From Lachnoanaerobaculum sp. ICM7 (GTDB lineage: Bacteria; Bacillota; Clostridia; Lachnospirales; Lachnospiraceae): a stretch of DNA of 64,000 bases. The translations under genes and the position numbers were made by a program. The DNA lies in assembly GCF_000287675.1 (NCBI RefSeq), contig NZ_ALJL01000022.1:164324-228323 (forward strand). The letters are read 5' to 3'. The notes under the pieces are model-generated. The model was not told the origin of the DNA. It was given only the letters and a program-made list of their open reading frames with translations, and made no database searches. Positions 17,480-26,491 of this stretch are shown here, in pieces; position 1 is the stretch's first letter, and the number at the start of each line of letters is the position of its first letter.

Positions 17480-18516
17480 TGGAAAGAGCAAAGGTAAATC
17501 AAGACATTAATCTTAATGACTATAATGATGTATGGGTACTTGCAGAAACTGTAAACGGAAAAATTTTGCCTATAACATTGGAACTGATGGGTGAGGGCAG
17601 AAAACTTGCAAATGACCTTGGGAAAAAACTTGCAGTAATTGTGCCGGGCTATAATATAGAAGAGGCTGCAAAGGTGCTTGTAGGGTATGATGTCGATATA
17701 GTATACTATGTGGAACATGAACTCTTGAAAGATTTTTCCACTTTGGGATTTGTGGAGGTACTTTCAAAAGAAGTGAAAAAAAGAAAACCGGAAGTTCTTT
17801 TGGTTGGTGCAACCTCTATAGGTAGAGATATAGGGCCGAGACTTGCCGCAAGGCTTGGAACCGGACTTACTGCCGATTGCACAGGACTGGAGGTTGACGC
17901 GGAAGATAAGAAGCTTCTTATGACAAGACCTGCTTTTGGTGGAAATATTATGGCTACAATTATTTGTCCTAAAAACAGACCACAGATGGCAACCGTAAGG
18001 CCGGGAGTGATGGCAAGGGCAAAGAAAATTGAAAAGTCAAATGCAAGTTTTGAAAAGATCATACCCGAGTTGAAAGAAGAAGATATAAGATCAAAACTTA
18101 TCGGAACAATTGAACATGATCAAAAACGGGTAAATTTGACAGATGCAAAGATTATTGTATCAGGCGGTAGAGGTATCAAGAATAAAGACGGTTTTGCATT
18201 GATTGAAAGTCTTGCTAAAGCTCTAGGCGGTGAAGTGGGTTCATCACGTGCCTGTGTGGATGCAGGATGGATAGACTCATCTCACCAGGTTGGACAGACA
18301 GGAACTACTGTCAGACCTGATTTATATATTGCCTGCGGTATATCGGGGGCTATACAGCATTTGGCGGGAATGAGCGAATCGAAGTATATTGTTGCAATAA
18401 ATACAGATAAAAATGCACCTATATTTGATATTTGTGATTATGGTATCGTAGGTGATTTAAAAGAAATTATACCGGCACTTGTTTCAAGCATAGAATCGGG
18501 AGAGTTTACATTATAG
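17479..18516 (+). CDS. etfA: Electron transfer flavoprotein alpha subunit
   Basis: 345-residue EtfA with an N-terminal domain (VLVGATSIGRDIGPRLAARL) and the C-terminal FAD domain: VSGGRGIKNKDGFALIE, GSSRACVDAGWI, HQVGQTGTTVRPDLYIACGI and GAIQHLAGM, then INTDKNAPIF. The start is GTG 17479, forced by the one-base overlap with etfB. It is the last gene of the operon and is followed by a terminator. It forms the electron-donating complex for the acyl-CoA dehydrogenase at 15516. Confidence 0.95.
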   Translation: MERAKVNQDINLNDYNDVWVLAETVNGKILPITLELMGEGRKLANDLGKKLAVIVPGYNIEEAAKVLVGYDVDIVYYVEHELLKDFSTLGFVEVLSKEVKKRKPEVLLVGATSIGRDIGPRLAARLGTGLTADCTGLEVDAEDKKLLMTRPAFGGNIMATIICPKNRPQMATVRPGVMARAKKIEKSNASFEKIIPELKEEDIRSKLIGTIEHDQKRVNLTDAKIIVSGGRGIKNKDGFALIESLAKALGGEVGSSRACVDAGWIDSSHQVGQTGTTVRPDLYIACGISGAIQHLAGMSESKYIVAINTDKNAPIFDICDYGIVGDLKEIIPALVSSIESGEFTL

Positions 18517-18540
18517 TAATTCCTTGGAAAATTTGAATAT

Positions 18541-18574
18541 GGGGTGGCTTATGCTACCCCTGATTTTGTTTATT
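18541..18574 (+). terminator. Terminator of the pyrimidine fermentation operon
   Basis: GGGGTGGC (18541-18548) pairs with GCTACCCC (18553-18560), loop TTAT, followed by a T-rich tail. Confidence 0.8.
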
Positions 18575-18601
18575 TACAGTTTTAAAAATTAAGGAGGAGA
18601 T

Positions 18602-19954
18602 ATGGAAGAAGTTCTTGTGAAAAATAAAATGGAGGTCGAACCTATAAAATCTCTTATTTTAAAGATGTCCATACCTCCTCTTATTTCTATGTGTATGCAG
18701 TATTCATACAATCTCCTGGATTGCATATTTGTATCATGTGTCAGCGAGAAATCATTAAGCGCCGTATCCATAATTTTCCCCATTACTACACTTTATATTG
18801 CTATAGCTATTTGGATTGGAGTAGGAGTCAGTGTACTGGTTGCAAAATACCTCGGGGAAAAGGATGAGGAAAAGGCTAATACGATAGTGGCCAATGGAAT
18901 AATAGTGTCTTTTGTTGTGAGCAGTTTTGTAACCTTTATAACAATGAACATTATGAAGGAATTTATACTTTCATTTACAAGTGATCCGGAGACTATTGGT
19001 TTGGCACTGGAGTATATGGATATATGTGTATTTATGGCAATTCCATGTGCAGTACATATTTGTATACAAAAAGTATTGCAGGGAACCGGAAATATGCTGG
19101 CACCTATGTGCTTTCAAATAGCGGGCGTATTAACCAATCTTATATTTGATCCTATACTTATATTCGGATACTTCGGATTTAAACCGATGGGAGTGAAAGG
19201 TGCTGCTATTGCAACAGTTATGGGATATACTGTCTCGACTATTTTGGCATTTTTGGTATTGATATTCCAAAAGCAAAAGGTAAAACTCGGTTTAAAATAC
19301 TTTATACTTCGGTTTAATCATATAAGGGATATCTTTGTAGTGGGTTTCCCGTCTTTTATAATGAATGTGCTTGGTGCGGCAATGGTATATAATACAAATC
19401 TCTTTTTGAAACAATATTCGGAGATTGCGATAGCTTTTTTTGGAGCGTATTTTAAGATACAGCAGATGGTAATAATGACATTAAACGGACTTATACAGGG
19501 CTGTATACCTGTTATGAGCTATAACTACGGTGCAAAAAGAGAGGACAGATTAAAGGAGAGTCTAAAGATAGGCACAATTGTTGCAATAATACTTACATCA
19601 TTCAGTATAGTAATGCTTTGGACTTTTACAAAAAATATATTGCTGACCTTTAATCCTCCGAAAGAGATGTTTGAGTTTGGAATTTTTGGTATCAGGATAA
19701 TGAGTCTTAGCTATGTATTTGTTGGAATTACCACAATGATTGCATCATATATGCAGTCCACAAAGAATGTAGGCAAAAGCATATTGATAAATCTTTGCAG
19801 ACAACTTTTGGTACTGGTTCCGGTAATGTTTATCGGCTCAAAGACATTAGGGCTAAAAGGAATATGGAGCGCATTTTTGGTAACTGAATTAATCTGTGTA
19901 ATATTTAGCCTTGTATTATATAAGAATACAAAGATAAATATGGAAAATATTTAA
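18602..19954 (+). CDS. MATE-family multidrug/Na+ efflux transporter
   Basis: 450 residues with twelve predicted membrane segments in two pseudo-repeats. MATE hallmarks include PPLISMCMQYSYNLLDCIFV (first helix), VLQGTGNMLAPM, FDPILIFGYFGFKPMGVKGAA, and in the second half GLIQGCIPVMSYNYGAKRED. It is expected to expel cationic or organic compounds using a Na+ or H+ gradient. AAGGAGGAGA lies just before ATG 18602. It stands alone between two transcription units; no substrate can be assigned. Confidence 0.88.
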   Translation: MEEVLVKNKMEVEPIKSLILKMSIPPLISMCMQYSYNLLDCIFVSCVSEKSLSAVSIIFPITTLYIAIAIWIGVGVSVLVAKYLGEKDEEKANTIVANGIIVSFVVSSFVTFITMNIMKEFILSFTSDPETIGLALEYMDICVFMAIPCAVHICIQKVLQGTGNMLAPMCFQIAGVLTNLIFDPILIFGYFGFKPMGVKGAAIATVMGYTVSTILAFLVLIFQKQKVKLGLKYFILRFNHIRDIFVVGFPSFIMNVLGAAMVYNTNLFLKQYSEIAIAFFGAYFKIQQMVIMTLNGLIQGCIPVMSYNYGAKREDRLKESLKIGTIVAIILTSFSIVMLWTFTKNILLTFNPPKEMFEFGIFGIRIMSLSYVFVGITTMIASYMQSTKNVGKSILINLCRQLLVLVPVMFIGSKTLGLKGIWSAFLVTELICVIFSLVLYKNTKINMENI

Positions 19955-19983
19955 ACTACATATTATAGAATATAATAATTCTC

Positions 19984-20042
19984 TGTTTAATATTAAAAAG
20001 ATATGGTATAATCTTAGTTAGATAAACCTAACTAAGATTATA
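19984..20042 (+). promoter_or_regulatory. Promoter with a 15-bp-arm palindromic operator over the -10 box
   Basis: A perfect inverted repeat TATAATCTTAGTTAG (20007-20021) / CTAACTAAGATTATA (20028-20042) has a six-base centre. Its first six bases are themselves a consensus -10 box (TATAAT, 20007-20012), with a weak -35 TGTTTA (19984-19989) 17 bases upstream. A protein bound here would cover the transcription start, so repression of the methyltransferase gene is likely. The TTAG-TTAG/CTAA-CTAA pattern resembles DtxR-type metal regulator sites; that link is speculative. Confidence 0.7.
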
Positions 20043-20065
20043 TTATTTTAATAAGGAGGATCATT

Positions 20066-20824
20066 ATGGCAGAAAAAGGACATGAATTTCTGGCAAGAAT
20101 CGGCAAAACGAGACTTAGACCGGGTGGTATAGAGGCAACCAATTGGCTGCTTGAAAAAGCAAATATTAAGAATGACTCAAAGGTTTTGGAAGTGGCCTGT
20201 AATATGGGAACTAATTTGGTACATATAGCAAATAAGTATGGATGTGATATAGTAGGCGTAGACCTTGATGAGAAAGCAATTGAAAAAGCAAATAGAAAAA
20301 TAAAAGAAAACGGTTTAGAGAACAGAGCAAAAGCTATATGTGGAGATGCATTTGCCCTCCCTTTTGATGACGAGAGCTTTGATGTGGTAATCAATGAAGC
20401 TATGCTTACAATGCTTTTGGGTGAGCAAAAGGAGAAGGCTCTAAAAGAGTACTACAGAGTACTAAAACCCGGTGGACTGGTCCTAACCCAGGATGTTGTA
20501 TTAATTACAGAGGATTTAGACAGAGCAAAGGAGCTGAGAGTCGGTCTTAGCAGAGCTATAAATGTAAATGTCGAGCCACTCTTAAGTGATGGCTGGGAAG
20601 GCTGCTTTGAAAGATCGGGATTTAAAGTAGAAAAGAAAATAGGACCTATGACGCTTATGAGTATACCGGGAATGATGAAAGATGAGGGAATATTTGAGGC
20701 ATTAAGTATTATAAAAACGGGACTGCAGGAATTTAATAAAGAGTATTTTCAGAGAATGCGTAACTTTATGATGGATAATAAAAAGGAACTGGGCTATATT
20801 TGTTTTGCCGGAAGAAAGGATTAA
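20066..20824 (+). CDS. Class I SAM-dependent methyltransferase (UbiE-like domain), substrate unknown
   Basis: 252 residues. SAM-binding motif I is VLEVACNMGTNLVHIA, followed by the acidic end of strand 2 (IVGVDLDEKAIEKA), AICGDAFALPFDDESFDVV and VLKPGGLVLTQDVVL. The N-terminal GHEFLARIGKTRLRPGGIEAT segment is characteristic of a small Firmicutes subgroup of unknown substrate. AAGGAGGATC precedes ATG 20066. It is a single-gene unit under the palindromic operator, which suggests tightly controlled expression. A small-molecule substrate is more likely than rRNA. Confidence 0.75.
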   Translation: MAEKGHEFLARIGKTRLRPGGIEATNWLLEKANIKNDSKVLEVACNMGTNLVHIANKYGCDIVGVDLDEKAIEKANRKIKENGLENRAKAICGDAFALPFDDESFDVVINEAMLTMLLGEQKEKALKEYYRVLKPGGLVLTQDVVLITEDLDRAKELRVGLSRAINVNVEPLLSDGWEGCFERSGFKVEKKIGPMTLMSIPGMMKDEGIFEALSIIKTGLQEFNKEYFQRMRNFMMDNKKELGYICFAGRKD

Positions 20825-20881
20825 ACAGGAAAAAATTACTTGCAAATATTGCGCTCATATGCTAATATTGTCAAGTAATGA

Positions 20882-20964
20882 GCCGGTGTGGCGGAATGGC
20901 AGACGCGACAGACTCAAAATCTGTTATTCGAAAGGGTGTGCGAGTTCGAGTCTCGCCACCGGCA
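20882..20964 (+). tRNA. tRNA-Leu, anticodon CAA
   Basis: An 83-base class II tRNA. Acceptor stem GCCGGTG (20882-20888) pairs with CACCGGC (20957-20963), discriminator A. Anticodon stem ACAGA/TCTGT encloses CTCAAAA, giving CAA (reads UUG). A long variable arm and a T arm with GTTCGAGTC are present. CCA is not encoded. A terminator follows directly. Confidence 0.95.
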
Positions 20965-20966
20965 TT

Positions 20967-20998
20967 AAACTGTATGAGGAATTCATGCAGTTTTTTTA
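20967..20998 (+). terminator. Terminator after tRNA-Leu
   Basis: AACTGTATGA / TCATGCAGTT stem (20968-20977 with 20983-20992, one G-T pair), loop GGAAT, followed by a run of T. Confidence 0.85.
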
Positions 20999-21167
20999 AT
21001 GCAAAAATATTTTACATTAAAAATATAGTATCAAATCGGATATAAAGGGATAAAATTGGACATTGCATAGAAAGTTTTAAAATTCTTCCTATAAAATGGA
21101 AAAGTAAGTCTTTTTATGCTAGAATACATCAAAGAATTTTTATAAGACTTTTTATAAAGGTGGTAAT

Positions 21168-22343
21168 ATGGATTATAGTAAAGAAGCTTTAAAATTACAT
21201 GAGGAAAATGGAGGTAAGGTTGCCGTTGTAAGTAAAATAAAAATAAACAGTAGAGATGATTTAAGCACTGCATATACACCGGGAGTGGCAGAGCCTTGTA
21301 GAGAGATTGCAAATGATCCTGAAAATGTATGGAAGTATACGGCAAAGAAAAATCTTGTGGCGGTGGTTTCAGACGGAACAGCTGTACTGGGACTTGGAGA
21401 TATCGGTCCGAAGGCTGCCATGCCTGTAATGGAAGGTAAGGCAATACTGTTTAAGGAGTTCGGAGATGTGGATGCATTTCCTGTATGTATAGATACAAAG
21501 GATACCGAGGAGATTATAAAGACTGTAAAGAATATTGCACCATGCTTCGGAGGAATAAACTTGGAGGATATTGCCTCACCTAAATGCTTTGAAATAGAAG
21601 AAAGACTTGAAAAAGAACTTGAGATACCGGTTTTTCATGACGATCAGCACGGTACTGCAATAGTTGTCACAGCGGCACTTATAAATGCACTTAAGCTTGT
21701 AAAAAAAGAAATGTCCGAAATAAAGGTTGTTTTAAACGGACCGGGAAGCGCCGGCACGGCAATTATCAAAATGCTTTTGGAGTCGGGTGTAAAGAATATA
21801 ATAGCCTGTGATGAATTCGGTATATTATATAATGACAGAGCAGAGGGGATAAAGGATCATAAAAAATGGCTTTGTACCGTAACCAATAAGGAAGATATGA
21901 GAGGCAATCTTTCCGATGCGCTTGTAGGTGCGGATGTGTTTATAGGAGTTTCCGTAGCAAATATCCTTACAAAAGATATGATAAAGACAATGGCAAAGGA
22001 TCCGATAGTCTTTGCTATGGCAAATCCGAATCCGGAGATTTCATATGACGATGCAATAAAAGCCGGTGTAGCTGTAATGGGAACCGGAAGAAGCGACAGA
22101 CCGAATCAAATCAACAATGTACTTGCATTCCCCGGGATTTTCAGAGGTGCGCTGGATGCAGGTGCAAGAGATATTAACTATGATATGAAAAAGGCGGCGG
22201 CAAAGGCTATTGCAGAGTATATAAAACCTGAGGATCTTAATGCGGAAAATATTATACCTTCCGCACTTGATAAGTCTGTAGCAAAGGCTGTAGCCGAGGC
22301 GGTAAAGAAAGCCGCTTTGGATAGCGGTGCAGTTAGAAAGTAG
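21168..22343 (+). CDS. NAD(P)-dependent malic enzyme
   Basis: Oxidative decarboxylation of malate to pyruvate and CO2 (short bacterial type, 391 residues). Seen: TPGVAEPCREI, the catalytic Tyr segment AYTPGV, GDIGPKAAMPVMEGKA, the metal-binding VFHDDQHGTAIVV, the NAD(P) fold LNGPGSAGTAIIKMLL and AMANPNPEI. AAAGGTGG precedes ATG 21168. The upstream 160 bases hold a plausible TGGAAA/TAGAAT promoter (17-base spacing). The gene is followed after 8 bases by folT, probably in one transcript. Confidence 0.93.
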   Translation: MDYSKEALKLHEENGGKVAVVSKIKINSRDDLSTAYTPGVAEPCREIANDPENVWKYTAKKNLVAVVSDGTAVLGLGDIGPKAAMPVMEGKAILFKEFGDVDAFPVCIDTKDTEEIIKTVKNIAPCFGGINLEDIASPKCFEIEERLEKELEIPVFHDDQHGTAIVVTAALINALKLVKKEMSEIKVVLNGPGSAGTAIIKMLLESGVKNIIACDEFGILYNDRAEGIKDHKKWLCTVTNKEDMRGNLSDALVGADVFIGVSVANILTKDMIKTMAKDPIVFAMANPNPEISYDDAIKAGVAVMGTGRSDRPNQINNVLAFPGIFRGALDAGARDINYDMKKAAAKAIAEYIKPEDLNAENIIPSALDKSVAKAVAEAVKKAALDSGAVRK

Positions 22344-22351
22344 GATTGGAT

Positions 22352-22900
22352 ATGGGAGATATAAAAGAGATTTTTTTATTTTCATATAATGAATTAAAAA
22401 AGGTAAAGACAATTACTACAGTTGCAATGTTTGTTGCACTGTCAATTATACTGGGTGCGTTTACCGTTCCTATCGGTAATTTCCTGAAAGTAGGATTTTC
22501 TTCATTAACAACTGTAAGTATAGGCTATCTGTTCGGACCGATAGTCGGAAGTATATTCGGCGCAATTACCGATATTGTAAAATATATGATAAAGCCTACC
22601 GGGCCTTTCTTTCCGGGATTTACATTTAATGCTGTTATAGCAGGTCTTATATATGGAAGTGTTCTATATAAAAAGCCTGTTTCTATAACAAGGATATTGG
22701 TGGCTGAAGTTTTGGTAAGCTTTTTATGTAATATATTGCTTGGTACACTTTGGCTCAATATATTATACGGAAAAGCCTTCTTTGCTATTTTGCCGATGAG
22801 AATGGTAAAAAACATGATTTTGCTTCCTATAAACAGTTTTATGGCATTTGCCATATTAAAGTTTATGGAGCAGCATAACTTAAGAAAAAACTTCGATTAG
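22352..22900 (+). CDS. folT: ECF transporter S component, folate type (FolT)
   Basis: A 182-residue membrane protein with about six hydrophobic helices and the features of folate-family S components: TVAMFVALSIILGAFTVPIG, GFSSLTTVSIGYLFGPIVG and ITDIVKYMIKPTGPFFPGFT. It should bind folate and dock to a shared EcfA-EcfA'-EcfT energising module, which is not in this window. ATG 22352 is preferred to TTG 22346. No tetrahydrofolate riboswitch is recognisable upstream. Confidence 0.82.
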   Translation: MGDIKEIFLFSYNELKKVKTITTVAMFVALSIILGAFTVPIGNFLKVGFSSLTTVSIGYLFGPIVGSIFGAITDIVKYMIKPTGPFFPGFTFNAVIAGLIYGSVLYKKPVSITRILVAEVLVSFLCNILLGTLWLNILYGKAFFAILPMRMVKNMILLPINSFMAFAILKFMEQHNLRKNFD

Positions 22901-22971
22901 ATGTATTAAAATATAACTCACGAAAATACTATAAAAGCTGTGAAATAAAAATAAAAAAAATAAAAAAGTGC

Positions 22972-23000
22972 TTGCAATCGCTTTTTATCTATGCTATCCT
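22972..23000 (+). promoter_or_regulatory. Promoter of the S10 ribosomal protein operon
   Basis: TTGCAA (22972-22977), 17-base spacer, TATCCT (22995-23000). The -35 box sits inside the loop of a small hairpin (AAAAAGTG 22963-22970 with CGCTTTTT 22979-22986) that may also terminate folT transcription. Confidence 0.6.
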
Positions 23001-23220
23001 AGTATGGCTGTGACATTGATAGCTGAGAAGCATAGGTTGCCGTTTACGGGTTTTATGTGGAGCGAAGGTCATGTTGCAAAAACTGGCGACAAGTCACTGT
23101 ACAAACAGCATCTCATATTGAGTATTTTCGTGGGTTAGTCACTATGACACGCACGGAAGAGTGTACAGTCACCGCTTGTCAATTTCTTTTATAAAGATTG
23201 AAAAGGAGGCGGCTTTTTTT
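23001..23220 (+). promoter_or_regulatory. Long structured leader of the S10 operon
   Basis: About 210 untranslated bases precede rpsJ. A long-range pairing is visible: GACAAG (23088-23093) with CTTGTC (23175-23180) and ACTGTAC (23096-23102) with GTACAGT (23163-23169), separated by a small internal loop and enclosing further hairpins. The leader ends in AAGGAGG 11 bases before ATG 23221. This is the position where ribosomal proteins of the operon act on their own mRNA in other bacteria; which protein would bind is unknown. Confidence 0.55.
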
Positions 23221-23538
23221 ATGGCAAATCAGGTAATGAGAATCACATTAAAAGCTTATGATCATCAATTAGTTGACAGCTGTGCTGCAAGAATTGTTGA
23301 TACTGTAAAGAAGACAGGAGCAGCTGTTTCAGGACCTGTTCCACTACCAACAAAGAAGGAAGTGGTTACTATCCTTAGAGCTGTACATAAGTACAAAGAC
23401 TCTCGTGAGCAGTTCGAGCAGAGAACACACAAGAGACTGATTGATGTCATTGCACCATCACAGAAGACTGTTGATGCACTTTCCAGATTGGAAATGCCTG
23501 CAGGTGTGAACATAGACATCAAAATGAAGAGTAGATAA
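23221..23538 (+). CDS. rpsJ: 30S ribosomal protein S10
   Basis: 105-residue S10 (also NusE, antitermination factor): [53 protein letters not shown] and [12 protein letters not shown] 23221 gives the standard N-terminus; an upstream in-frame ATG at 23161 would add 20 residues that lie inside the structured leader and is rejected. First gene of the S10-spc-alpha run. Confidence 0.97.
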   Translation: MANQVMRITLKAYDHQLVDSCAARIVDTVKKTGAAVSGPVPLPTKKEVVTILRAVHKYKDSREQFEQRTHKRLIDVIAPSQKTVDALSRLEMPAGVNIDIKMKSR

Positions 23539-23614
23539 TCCGCTAAATAGCGTTAATCCTGCTCTAGGATGAGCACATAGTGCTCCGCTGTAGAATAAAC
23601 CAGGAGGTATATTA

Positions 23615-24292
23615 ATGAAGAAGGCAATACTTGCTAAAAAAGTCGGTATGACACAGATTTTCGATGAGAACGGTGTGTTAATACCTGTAACAGTTCTTCT
23701 TGCAGGACCATGTGTTGTTACACAGGTTAAGACAGAGGAAAATGACGGATACAATTCAGTTCAGGTTGCATATGGACAGATCCGTACAAAGTTGGTTAAT
23801 AAGGCTAAGGCAGGTCACCTTGCTAAGGCAGGAGTTGAGAAGACTGTTGTAGAGAACGGTGACAAGAAGAGAGAAGTTTTTGCTGCCGGAAGATTTATCA
23901 GAGAGTTCAAGTTTGAGAATGCATCAGAGTATGCTCCAAAGGCTGAAATCAAAGCAGATATCTTCGCTGCAGGAGATAAGGTTGATGCAACTGCTATCTC
24001 AAAGGGTAAAGGATTCCAGGGTGCTATTAAGCGTCATGGACAGTCAAGAGGACCTATGAGTCACGGTTCTAAGTTCCACCGTCATCAGGGTTCAAACGGT
24101 TCATCTTCAGATCCAAGCCATGTATTTAAGGGCAAAGGAATGCCTGGACATATGGGTGCAAAGAAGGTAACTACACAGAATCTTGAAATCGTAAGAGTTG
24201 ATGCAGATAAGAACCTTATCCTTGTAAAGGGTTCAATGCCGGGTTCAAAGAAGGCTCTAATAACATTAAAAGAAACTGTTAAGAAGAAATAA
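23615..24292 (+). CDS. rplC: 50S ribosomal protein L3
   Basis: 225-residue L3: [20 protein letters not shown], the conserved [20 protein letters not shown] and [11 protein letters not shown] loop that reaches the peptidyl-transferase centre, then [20 protein letters not shown]. The 76 bases before it contain a hairpin GAGCAC-ATA-GTGCTC. The length is slightly over the usual 205-210 because of extra sequence in residues 70-115. Confidence 0.97.
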   Translation: MKKAILAKKVGMTQIFDENGVLIPVTVLLAGPCVVTQVKTEENDGYNSVQVAYGQIRTKLVNKAKAGHLAKAGVEKTVVENGDKKREVFAAGRFIREFKFENASEYAPKAEIKADIFAAGDKVDATAISKGKGFQGAIKRHGQSRGPMSHGSKFHRHQGSNGSSSDPSHVFKGKGMPGHMGAKKVTTQNLEIVRVDADKNLILVKGSMPGSKKALITLKETVKKK

Positions 24293-24314
24293 CTAACAGA
24301 AAGGAGGAACACAA

Positions 24315-24935
24315 ATGGCTAATATATCAGTATTTAATATTGAAGGAAAAGAAGTAGGTAGTATAGAATTAAATGATGCTGTGTTCGGAGTTAATGTTAA
24401 CGAGCATTTAGTTCATATGGCAGTTGTTGCACAGTTGGCAAACAAGCGTCAGGGAACACAAAAGGCAAAGACCCGTTCCGAAGTTAGTGGTGGTGGAAGA
24501 AAGCCTTGGAAGCAAAAAGGTACAGGACATGCACGTCAGGGTTCAACAAGATCACCTCAGTGGAAGGGTGGCGGTGTTGTATTCGCACCTACTCCAAGAG
24601 ATTATACAATCAACTTAAATAAAAAAGAGAAGAGAATTGCTCTTAAGAGTGCTCTTACAAGCAGAGTTCTTGAGAACAAGTTCATCGTTGTTGATGATTT
24701 CGCAATGAGCGAGATTAAGACAAAGAAAATGCAGCAGACTTTAAATAACTTAAATGTTAAGAAGGCGCTTGTTGTATGTGCTGAGAATGAGAAGAACACT
24801 GTACTTTCTGTTAGAAATATATACGGTGTTAAGGCTGCTTCACCTAAGACTATCAATGTATATGATATCTTAAAGTACAACACAGTGGTTGCTTCAAAGG
24901 ACGCTGTTAAGACTATAGAGGAGGTATATGCGTAA
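24315..24935 (+). CDS. rplD: 50S ribosomal protein L4
   Basis: 206-residue L4, which lines the exit tunnel. The extended loop [20 protein letters not shown] and [19 protein letters not shown] is intact, and [15 protein letters not shown] follows. In E. coli L4 represses its own operon; a role on the leader at 23001 is possible here but unproven. The stop overlaps the rplW start (TAATG). Confidence 0.97.
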   Translation: MANISVFNIEGKEVGSIELNDAVFGVNVNEHLVHMAVVAQLANKRQGTQKAKTRSEVSGGGRKPWKQKGTGHARQGSTRSPQWKGGGVVFAPTPRDYTINLNKKEKRIALKSALTSRVLENKFIVVDDFAMSEIKTKKMQQTLNNLNVKKALVVCAENEKNTVLSVRNIYGVKAASPKTINVYDILKYNTVVASKDAVKTIEEVYA

Positions 24936-25234
24936 TGGCAAATATTCAATACTATGACGTAATACTTAAGCCGGTTATTACAGAGAAGAGCATGCTCGGC
25001 ATGACAGAGAAGAAATATACTTTCCTTGTACATCCTGACTCAAACAAGACAATGATCAAAGAAGCAGTTGAGAAGATGTTTGACGGCGCTAAGGTTTCAA
25101 AAGTAAATACTATGAACCAGGATGGAAAGACAAGAAGAAGAGGAATGACAACAGGTAAGACTGCAAAAGTTAAGAAGGCTATTGTATGGCTTACAGAGGA
25201 TAGCAAAGAGATCGAGTTGTTCCAGGGCTTATAA
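24935..25234 (+). CDS. rplW: 50S ribosomal protein L23
   Basis: 99-residue L23 at the tunnel exit, docking site for trigger factor and [36 protein letters not shown], and [20 protein letters not shown]. It is separated from rplB by 89 bases holding three hairpins. Confidence 0.97.
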   Translation: MANIQYYDVILKPVITEKSMLGMTEKKYTFLVHPDSNKTMIKEAVEKMFDGAKVSKVNTMNQDGKTRRRGMTTGKTAKVKKAIVWLTEDSKEIELFQGL

Positions 25235-25291
25235 AGCAACAAAAGTTGCTTTCCCGAAATGATCGGGATATATTATACGGCATCCTGCCGT
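25233..25291 (+). repeat. Three consecutive hairpins between rplW and rplB
   Basis: AAAGCAAC/GTTGCTTT (25233-25252), CCCGA/TCGGG (25253-25267) and ACGGCA/TGCCGT (25277-25291), all perfect with short loops. None has a terminator T run. They may limit read-through, protect processed mRNA ends, or be a protein binding site. Confidence 0.6.
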
Positions 25292-25323
25292 GATAAAGTG
25301 CGTAGCACAAGAAGGAGAAAAAA

Positions 25324-26172
25324 ATGGGAATAAAGAAATATAGTCCATATACACCGTCAAGAAGAAACATGACAGGTTTGGACTTTAGTGTAATCACAAA
25401 GAGTACTCCTGAGAAGTCATTATTGGCACCAATTAAGAAGAACTCAGGAAGAAACAATCAGGGTAAAATAACAGTAAGACATCGCGGTGGCGGTGCAAAG
25501 AGAAAATACAGAATCATCGACTTCAAGAGAAACTCTAAAGACGGAGTTCCTGCAAAAGTTGTTGCTATAGAGTATGATCCAAACAGAACAGCTAATATTG
25601 CGCTTATCGCATATGCAGATGGTGCAAAGGCTTATATACTTGCTCCTGAAGGACTTCAGGTCGGAGCTACAATCGTAAGCGGTTCAGGTGCAGAGGCAAG
25701 AGTTGGAAACTGTTTACCACTTGCAGAGATTCCTGTAGGTGCTCAGATTCACAATATCGAGCTTTATCCTGGAAAGGGCGGACAGCTTGTTCGTTCAGCA
25801 GGAAATGTGGCACAGCTTATGGCAAAAGAAGGTAAGTATGCAACTCTTCGTCTTCCATCAGGTGAGATGAGAATGGTTCCAATCATTTGCAGAGCTACTA
25901 TCGGTGTGGTTGGAAACGGTGAGCATTCACTTGTTAAGCTTGGTAAAGCCGGAAGAAAGCGTCACATGGGTATAAGACCTACAGTTCGTGGTTCTGTTAT
26001 GAACCCTAATGACCATCCACACGGTGGTGGTGAAGGTAAAACCGGAATTGGTCGTCCGGGTCCATCTACTCCTTGGGGCAAGCCGGCTCTTGGTCTTAAG
26101 ACTAGAAACAAGAAGAAACAGTCTAATAAGTTGATCATCAGAAGAAGAGACGGTAAGGCCGCTACTAAATAA
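25324..26172 (+). CDS. rplB: 50S ribosomal protein L2
   Basis: 282-residue L2, essential for subunit association and peptidyl transfer. [36 protein letters not shown], and the C-terminal active-site segment [18 protein letters not shown] with the conserved His. AAGAAGGAGAAAAAA precedes ATG 25324. Confidence 0.98.
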   Translation: MGIKKYSPYTPSRRNMTGLDFSVITKSTPEKSLLAPIKKNSGRNNQGKITVRHRGGGAKRKYRIIDFKRNSKDGVPAKVVAIEYDPNRTANIALIAYADGAKAYILAPEGLQVGATIVSGSGAEARVGNCLPLAEIPVGAQIHNIELYPGKGGQLVRSAGNVAQLMAKEGKYATLRLPSGEMRMVPIICRATIGVVGNGEHSLVKLGKAGRKRHMGIRPTVRGSVMNPNDHPHGGGEGKTGIGRPGPSTPWGKPALGLKTRNKKKQSNKLIIRRRDGKAATK

Positions 26173-26186
26173 AGGAGGAAAGATAA

Positions 26187-26465
26187 ATGTCACGTTCACT
26201 TAAAAAAGGACCATTTGCAGATGCAAGTTTATTAAAGAAAGTTGATGCAATGAATCAGACCGGCGACAAGAGTGTTATTAAAACATGGTCACGCCGTTCA
26301 ACAATCTTCCCACAGATGGTAGGTCATACTATTGCTGTTCATGATGGAAGAAAGCATGTTCCGGTATATGTTACCGAGGATATGGTAGGACATAAGCTTG
26401 GTGAGTTCGTTGCAACAAGAACTTACAAAGGACATAAAGCTGACGATAAGAAAGCTTCAAGATAA
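26187..26465 (+). CDS. rpsS: 30S ribosomal protein S19
   Basis: 92-residue S19 of the small-subunit head, contacting S13: [58 protein letters not shown]. Follows rplB by 14 bases with AAAGGAGG. Confidence 0.98.
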   Translation: MSRSLKKGPFADASLLKKVDAMNQTGDKSVIKTWSRRSTIFPQMVGHTIAVHDGRKHVPVYVTEDMVGHKLGEFVATRTYKGHKADDKKASR

Positions 26466-26491
26466 GAGAGGGTTGAAAGGAGGTTTTTTAA

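Noticed and set aside
22901..23220. Possible folate riboswitch linked to folT
   Set aside because: The structured region lies downstream of folT and directly before rpsJ; no tetrahydrofolate riboswitch core is recognised, and the gap before folT is only 8 bases.
23161..23220. Upstream in-frame extension of S10
   Set aside because: The extra 20 residues are unlike any S10, and the bases take part in the leader's long-range pairing; AAGGAGG points to ATG 23221.
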